From Verrucomicrobia bacterium S94 (GTDB taxonomy: Bacteria > Verrucomicrobiota > Kiritimatiellia > Kiritimatiellales > Pontiellaceae): DNA of 64,000 nt. This document shows, piece after piece, positions 61,861-64,000 of the stretch. The stretch covers positions 1,736,001 through 1,800,000 of the forward strand of contig CP036201.1 in assembly GCA_004299845.1 (NCBI GenBank). Reading direction: 5' to 3'. A model generated the notes under the pieces. It saw nothing but the letters and a program-made list of their open reading frames with translations. It did no database searches and was not told the DNA's origin. The position numbers and the translations under genes were made by a program. Position 1 is the first letter of the stretch. Every line of letters starts with the position of its first letter.

Positions 61861-63329
61861 TTTTTATCCAGTTCTGTACGGATCAGCTCCGCTGTTTTTT
61901 TCCCGATCCCCGGGACTTCCGAAATCTGCTCAACCGAAGCCCGGTTCAGACGGGCCATCGATCCGAAGTGTTTCAAAAGCATCTCCTTCTTTGAACCTCC
62001 AATCCCCGGAATTTCATCCAGCCGCGATTCCATAATCCGCCGGCGGCGCAAATCACGATGATAGGTAATCGCAAAACGATGCGCCTCATCACGCAATCGA
62101 GTCACCACAGTCAGCGCCGCCGAATTGCGCGGAAGCACCAGGCTGCCCGAGTTTTCTTCATAATCCCAGACGATCTCTTCATAGCGTTTGGCCAGACCGA
62201 CGATTGGCAGGTCATCCAGTCCCAGCAAGCGCAATTCAGCCTTCGCGGCGCGCAACTGTGTGATCCCTCCGTCTACCATCACCAGCCCCGGCATCGCCTT
62301 CTTTTCACGCTGAAGCCGCGAATACCGCCGCCGCACCACCTCGGCCATCGACCGCGGGTCATCCGCCCCTTCCACCGTTTTGATCCGGAAACGGCGATAA
62401 CGGTTCGGATACGGCACTCCGTCCACCGCACACACCATACTGGCCACCGAATTCGTTCCCGAAATATTCGAGATATCGAAACACTCAATGACACGCGGCT
62501 CCGCCGGAAGCTTCAACCGCCGCTGTAACTGCTTCAGCCCTTCGCGTGCCTCATCCTGCTTCATCTTCGGCGTTTTACGCACCTTTGCCCGCTCACGCAC
62601 GGCATGATTCAAATGCAGCAGCATATCCCGCAACGCCGCAGCCTCTTCAAATTTAAGCTCCGCCGCCTTCTGCTCCATCTCGGAGCGGAGCTCTTTCAGC
62701 ATTTCCATCCGCTCACCGCGAAGGAAAGCACAGGCCTCCTCCACCCGCCGCCGATACTCCTCGGGTGACACCTTTCCGATACAGGGAGCCGAACAGTTGG
62801 CAATGATATCATCGTTGCAGTGTTTATAGGTTTCTTCATCCGGAATACGCGGGCGACACCGGCGCAGCCCGAATTTCCGTTCCAGAAACTCCACGGCCAT
62901 TTTAGCCGCCATTCCCGAAGTATAGGGCCCGAAATATTCCGCTCCGTCCTTCTTTTTTATCCGGCATTTTTCAAGACCCGGAAACGGATGCTGTACATCG
63001 GCGCGAATCATCTGAAATCGCTTATCATCTTTCCAGAGCGTATTGTAGTGCGGCCGGTACTCTTTAATCAGCCTGCCTTCGGTCAGAATCGCCTCCGCCT
63101 CGCTTTTGAGCACCACAATATCAAAATCCTCAATGGAACTGATCAGACTGCGGATTTTCGGCTGGGCGGTACGGCGCGTATGCGAACGGAAATAACTCCG
63201 CACCCGTTTCCGCAGCGAAGCCGCTTTCCCGATATAAATAATTTTCCCATCGCGGTCGCGCATCAGATAACAACCCGGTTTATCCGGCAGTTTTTTCAGT
63301 TTTTCCTGAATGGTTTGCGAAAATTCCAT
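61857..63329 (-). CDS. uvrC: Excinuclease ABC subunit C
   Basis: UvrC makes the two incisions of nucleotide excision repair. From the ATG at 63329 the product has 490 residues, shorter than the usual 600. The GIY-YIG nuclease has GCYLMRDRDGKIIYIGKAAS (about 18-37). The UvrB-binding UVR motif is AELKFEEAAALRDMLLHLNH (about 204-223). The RNase H-like nuclease has ECFDISNISG, KAMPGLVMVDGGITQLRAAK and the HRFAITYHRDLRRRR end. A helix-hairpin-helix pair closes it (LDEIPGIGGSKKEMLLKHFG and ISEVPGIGKKTAELIR). All functional domains are present despite the length. Confidence 0.92.
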   Translation of the reverse strand: MEFSQTIQEKLKKLPDKPGCYLMRDRDGKIIYIGKAASLRKRVRSYFRSHTRRTAQPKIRSLISSIEDFDIVVLKSEAEAILTEGRLIKEYRPHYNTLWKDDKRFQMIRADVQHPFPGLEKCRIKKKDGAEYFGPYTSGMAAKMAVEFLERKFGLRRCRPRIPDEETYKHCNDDIIANCSAPCIGKVSPEEYRRRVEEACAFLRGERMEMLKELRSEMEQKAAELKFEEAAALRDMLLHLNHAVRERAKVRKTPKMKQDEAREGLKQLQRRLKLPAEPRVIECFDISNISGTNSVASMVCAVDGVPYPNRYRRFRIKTVEGADDPRSMAEVVRRRYSRLQREKKAMPGLVMVDGGITQLRAAKAELRLLGLDDLPIVGLAKRYEEIVWDYEENSGSLVLPRNSAALTVVTRLRDEAHRFAITYHRDLRRRRIMESRLDEIPGIGGSKKEMLLKHFGSMARLNRASVEQISEVPGIGKKTAELIRTELDKK

Positions 63330-63453
63330 ACCCAATAGATATAACAAGCCACCCTCTAACGCAAAACAACTTCAATCCGCAGGCATCAAACCCTGCCGAT
63401 AAGGCTTGTACCGAAAGCCACATTGCATAAGCTTAATTTTTAAGGAATTTAAA

Positions 63454-64000
63454 ATGGAACTGCTGAAAAATATCCTCAACGAAATCTGGCTCGTCACCAC
63501 AGAAATGGCGCCCTATCTCCTGTTCGGCTTTCTTATGGCGGGTATTCTGTCGCAACTGATCTCGCGTAATTTTGTAAAACGCCATCTCGGCGGCGGAGGA
63601 CTTGCAGGCTCCGTAAAAGCCGCCCTCGTCGGAGTTCCGATGCCCATCTGTTCCTGCGGGGTCATCCCTTTTGCCGCACTGTTGCGCAAGCACGGGGCCA
63701 GCCGTGGCGCCACCGCCTCGTTTCTGTCTTCAACACCACAAACCGGTGTTGATTCGCTGATGGTAACCTACGCCCTGCTCGGCTGGGTTTTCGCGGTATT
63801 CCGCGCTCTGGCAGCTTTTCTTTCCGGCATTCTCTGCGGAATTGCCGTCGAAGCCGTTCCAACCTCTGACAAGGATAAACCGGAGGAAGAGGAAAAAACC
63901 GAGGTAACCGACAAGCGCGATCCAATCCTCCTTCGCATGCTCAGATACGGTTTTATTACCCTGCCCGGAAAAATTGCCCAGGCCATGCTGATCGGCATCG
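63454..64000 (+). CDS. SO_0444/ArsP-type permease, N-terminal part (runs off right edge)
   Basis: The first 182 residues of a polytopic transporter of the DUF318/ArsP_1 permease family. The start MELLKNILNEIWLVTTEMAP and YLLFGFLMAGILSQLISRNF match the SO_0444-type Cu/Zn efflux permeases. The conserved motif is VGVPMPICSCGVIPFAALLR with the paired Cys (CSCG). SFLSSTPQTGVDSLMVTYAL is the second family motif. A cytoplasmic, highly charged linker follows (SDKDKPEEEEKTEVTDKRDP). The ATG at 63454 has TAAGGA upstream. The metal or metalloid is not certain. Confidence 0.85.
   Translation, partial: MELLKNILNEIWLVTTEMAPYLLFGFLMAGILSQLISRNFVKRHLGGGGLAGSVKAALVGVPMPICSCGVIPFAALLRKHGASRGATASFLSSTPQTGVDSLMVTYALLGWVFAVFRALAAFLSGILCGIAVEAVPTSDKDKPEEEEKTEVTDKRDPILLRMLRYGFITLPGKIAQAMLIGI

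Overview
The window looks like chromosomal DNA of a Gram-negative bacterium of the PVC group, most probably Kiritimatiellota (former Verrucomicrobia subdivision 5). This is an inference from several things together: a PEP-CTERM sorted protein; a large exported protein ending in the 'DLWADTYG...NDADGISNWGEW' tail common in that phylum; heavy use of TonB, ExbB/D and TPR machinery; a class I HMG-CoA reductase; and dense intergenic decay. There is no rRNA, tRNA or CRISPR array.

Layout. 1-313 is the start of trpA. 420-6776 is an ExbB-ExbD-ExbD energy-transduction operon headed by two TPR genes, with a terminator and a decayed third exbD after it. 7.2-11.0 kb carries a spermidine-synthase-like protein, an RluA pseudouridine synthase and a desaturase/TIM-barrel pair, the desaturase broken by an in-frame TGA. 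11.0-12.9 kb is a decayed accessory stretch: a truncated AraC gene, a possible small membrane ORF, a bacteriohemerythrin and a DUF6794 relic. 12.9-24.6 kb is mainly housekeeping: purF, a YugP-type protease, a flippase-like protein, a PHP-glycosyltransferase fusion, tcdA, a methyltransferase, a GreA/B-like factor and dgt. 24.6-38 kb, all on the minus strand, is a complete Vibrio-TonB2/TtpC-like system (DUF3450, TtpC, ExbB, ExbD, TonB, TPR) with its TonB-dependent receptor, a TPR protein and a beta-helix-like secreted protein. 38.5-41.6 kb has a glutamine cyclotransferase, a PEP-CTERM protein and HMG-CoA reductase. 41.8-55.0 kb is a phosphate-starvation locus: phoB, phoR, Na/Pi symporter, two OprO/P-type porins, pstS, pstC, pstA, pstB and phoU. 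55.2-63.3 kb carries exported proteins, a dihaem beta-propeller protein, an aldo/keto reductase and uvrC; a CSCG permease runs off the right end.

How the parts fit. Four phosphate-locus promoters (phoB, porin, pstS, pstC) carry 11-bp-spaced direct repeats close to CTAACAN, which I read as PhoB boxes. Similar arrays lie before the DUF3450/TtpC operon and before the beta-helix gene. The hypothesis is that the TonB cluster belongs to the Pho regulon and that it imports a phosphorus compound.

Caution on sequence quality. Four otherwise intact genes (TPR at 26.3 kb, DUF3450 at 31 kb, Na/Pi symporter at 44.4 kb, exported protein at 56.9 kb) are each split by a single-base defect in a run of G or C. 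In every case one more G restores the frame. This points to homopolymer errors in the assembly more than to biology.
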